NCBI GenBank assembly: GCA_914767715.1
Contig: OU612072.1
Location: 8,804,001 to 8,868,000 of the forward strand
Origin: Membranipora membranacea
Taxonomy: Eukaryota; Bryozoa; Gymnolaemata; Cheilostomatida; Membraniporidae
Direction: 5' to 3'
DNA: 64,000 nucleotides
The notes under the pieces were generated by a model. It was not told where the DNA came from. It made no database searches and was given only the letters and a program-made list of their open reading frames with translations. Made by a program: the position numbers and the translations under genes. This document shows, one piece after another, positions 62,142 through 64,000 of the stretch; the first letter of the stretch is position 1, and every line of letters begins with the position of its first letter.

Positions 62142-62510
62142 AGCAAGGAGGGAGCATGGGGAGGAGCCCTTTGCTTTTATTTAATATATATAAATATACC
62201 AAAACTATAACGTGTTTGTTACGTTATATTCTATGGCTGTATTCACTGAAAATAAATTTGGGGGAGTTCTGACACATAACAGGACAACGAGACTCCGGCT
62301 GTCCCTCTCATGGCCACAGCCATTTTATTTTGCACTTATAATGACATCGCCAATTGGCCATCAATCATAAACTCAATCGTCAACCTGAGAGTATATCATC
62401 CACACCCTTGAAGTTTTGTGGCATTTATGATTGACATTTCTAGTTATTATTATAAGATTAGCTGAAGTTAAACACCAGTCAGCAAGTCAGCTTCCTTGTG
62501 AGAGAAGCGG

Positions 62511-62518
62511 TATATAAA
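62511..62518 (+). promoter_or_regulatory. TATA box of the C-type lectin gene
   Basis: TATATAAA, 74 nt before the gap to the ATG at 62592, which fits a start site near 62540. Confidence 0.6.
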
Positions 62519-62591
62519 ACAGAGCACAAGATGGTTATTTTCATTCCTTTCTTCACTGTATTCCATTCATATCTAACACAGCACACTAAGA

Positions 62592-63028
62592 ATGCAGATT
62601 GCAGCACTTTGCCTCACTTTAATGAGCCTCATCGTTGGCTGTAAGTATTGTATAATAACTCTTGATGATTTGTTTTTATCTAACTCTAGTATCACATGTG
62701 GTCATGAGGGATTTTTATTAATATTTTTCTTGCTTTCTGGCTTTGTGTTGGGCTCTACATTATGTGTGATAGTTTGTCATATTTAGAGGCAATTGGATAT
62801 ATATATCCCGCTATTTTACCATTACAGCTTGCTGGACTGCAGCGGTAGGTGGTGGTGGTTGTGAATATGGCTGGGCGCTAACACCAGAGGATACATGTGT
62901 TAAACTCTTCATGAACAAGGAAACCTGGAGTAATGCTAAGGCATCGTGTAGATCACATGGTAGTAAGCTTGTTACTCTTCCTAACCGGAGGATGATTCAT
63001 TATATGAAGGGCTTCCTCCTAGATTCAG
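62592..63028 (+). CDS. Secreted C-type lectin, first two exons (3' part not found)
   Basis: Exon 1 (62592-62640) codes a signal peptide MQIAALCLTLMSLIVG and ends in phase 1 at GTAAGTATTG. Exon 2 (62828-63028; acceptor ACCATTACAG, donor G|GTAAGTAC) continues SCWTAAVGGGGCEYGWALTP, then EDTCVKLFMNKETWSNAKAS and CRSHGSKLVTLPNRRMIHYM KGFLLDS. The C-x-YGW, CVKLF and W-x-A-x-x-x-C-x-x-x-G-x-x-LVTL pattern is the N-terminal half of a C-type lectin fold. Secreted lectins of this type bind sugars and often serve innate immunity in invertebrates. The remaining half of the domain, with the calcium-binding motifs, must lie in later exons that I could not find before 64000. TATA box and short 5' leader support the start. 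Confidence 0.75.
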
Positions 63029-64000
63029 GTAAGTACTCGCTACGATCAAAGGCTATTGGCTAAGATCAAAGGCTAAGATCAATTGGCTTAGATCAACGTG
63101 TCACTGCCAACGGCTGATTGGTTCCATTTTCAGTTTTGGCAGCTTGCTGCACCCCAATTCAGGAGGTCTTTTGTGGCCTCACATCTAAGTTGCATTCTAG
63201 TTTTCTAGGATGTATCACATTCTCAGTATGAGGATTTAGAACACCTTGCATTCCTCTTTAGGAGCAGCACAATGTTCTGCTTCTTACTAAACAGCAAGAT
63301 GCACGTAAGTCTGATCCCCACACCAATCACGTGATATACTATTGCATATATATCTCTGATCGAGAGAGAGTGAACAAATTCACTTAGCATGAGTACCATC
63401 ACAAGGACTTTGGTGTAACGACCTGAGCTCAATTTTACTAATTAGGGGCGGGTACAGGTTAGGTCCTTGTACTAAAGTGACTCTAACCATCAGAGTTACA
63501 CAGGGTAATAATGTAGTCTCGATTTCTGTGTGACTAGCCCAACCAAGTTTTTGACGCAAGCAAAAACTGATTGTCCACATTTTACACTTCTTGATTCTCC
63601 TGATATTGATATTGATACATTAGCACTTTCCACCGGAAGGAAAGAAGTGTATACATGTTTCTTTATTGTTAAATCAGATAGTTGTGTTTTTAATAACCTA
63701 TTGTGCTTCAGAAAGATAAATTTGGTTGAGGATGTCTTCTGGCAACACCCCAAACAACACAGGAGCACCTTAATCACCCCACACACAAAGAATAGATTTT
63801 TACTTTTTTAAATTGTTTTTTTTACTGAATTTTAAATGTGATCTTTACATTACAAGGTGTCACTTTGTATGTAACGAGACTTATAAAGGTTTAACACTTT
63901 GTGTCCACTGTCCATCACTGCTCTTTGCAGAAAAAGCCTTTTTTATAAATACACATAAATACGTCAATGCCATCTTATTGTTTCTTTCAATTTTTGTTGT
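63029..64000. other. Lectin intron; no further exon recognised
   Basis: A three-fold short repeat CTAAGATCAAAGG / CTAAGATCAATTGG lies at about 63040-63100. Frames at 63380-63811 do not show C-type lectin motifs such as WND or a spaced Cys pattern. Confidence 0.4.

Larger units (their letters stand above)
58825..62510. other. Intergenic region, SINE fragments and a GC-rich patch
   Basis: No gene recognised. A GC-rich patch at about 59800-59905 (GCGCCTCACGGCGCCTTGCGG) stands out from AT-rich flanks; overlapping frames on both strands (59754-60124) have no known pattern. Two SINE-like pieces are listed separately. Confidence 0.4.

Noticed and set aside
63530-63811. Third exon of the C-type lectin
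   Set aside because: No acceptor in the right phase, and none of the expected Cys, WND or calcium-site motifs.
1-64000. CRISPR arrays, operons or bacterial genes
   Set aside because: Tandem repeats lack unique spacers, and genes have spliceosomal introns; the DNA is eukaryotic.

Overview
The window is animal nuclear DNA. The coding potential is split into short segments bounded by GT-AG introns, base composition is AT-rich, and introns carry MITE-like elements, tRNA-derived SINE-like repeats and minisatellites. The gene families seen (a spectrin-repeat scaffold, an antistasin-like secreted protein, a C-type lectin) fit an invertebrate, perhaps a lophotrochozoan, but the sequence does not fix the taxon.

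About 45 kb (3.2-48.5 kb, minus strand) is one very large gene. Twenty-seven exons from 42880 down to 3197 join without any phase conflict into about 2,120 codons. Order of parts: an N-terminal helical region; Ser/Thr/Arg-rich linkers; two spectrin-type three-helix repeats (26.8-24.0 kb); a 67-codon exon coding a strongly hydrophobic stretch (15.7 kb); then a long acidic, Ser/Thr-rich, disordered tail that includes a 1,422-nt exon and leaves the window on the left. Three further in-phase exons (46.3, 47.3 and 48.4 kb) probably belong to the same gene, but the exon linking them to the rest was not found. The repeats resemble those of the AKAP6/nesprin/Klarsicht type of nuclear-envelope scaffold. 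The true C-terminus is missing, so a KASH anchor cannot be tested here.

To the left (2.0-2.9 kb, minus strand) is a decayed stretch that resembles leucine-rich repeats of NLR-type genes. To the right (57.3-58.8 kb, minus strand) is a three-exon antistasin-like gene with TATA box, signal peptide, good splice sites and a poly(A) signal, but its middle exon carries stops and frameshifts. At 62.6 kb (plus strand) a TATA-driven secreted C-type lectin gene begins and seems to continue past the window.

Mobile and repetitive DNA: a 716-bp element with 50-bp inverted ends and TAA duplications (29.1-29.8 kb); an 884-bp hAT-type non-autonomous element with an 8-bp target duplication (51.9-52.8 kb); an 80-bp foldback element flanked by 9-bp direct repeats (25.7 kb); two SINE-like families; several dispersed repeat pairs; and minisatellites with units of 11, 12, 30, 36 and about 126 bp. 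Two intronic relics look like fossil duplicates of exons of the large gene. I found no single system that is clearly new; the best leads are the hydrophobic phase-0/phase-0 exon, the fossil exon duplications and the broken antistasin-like gene.
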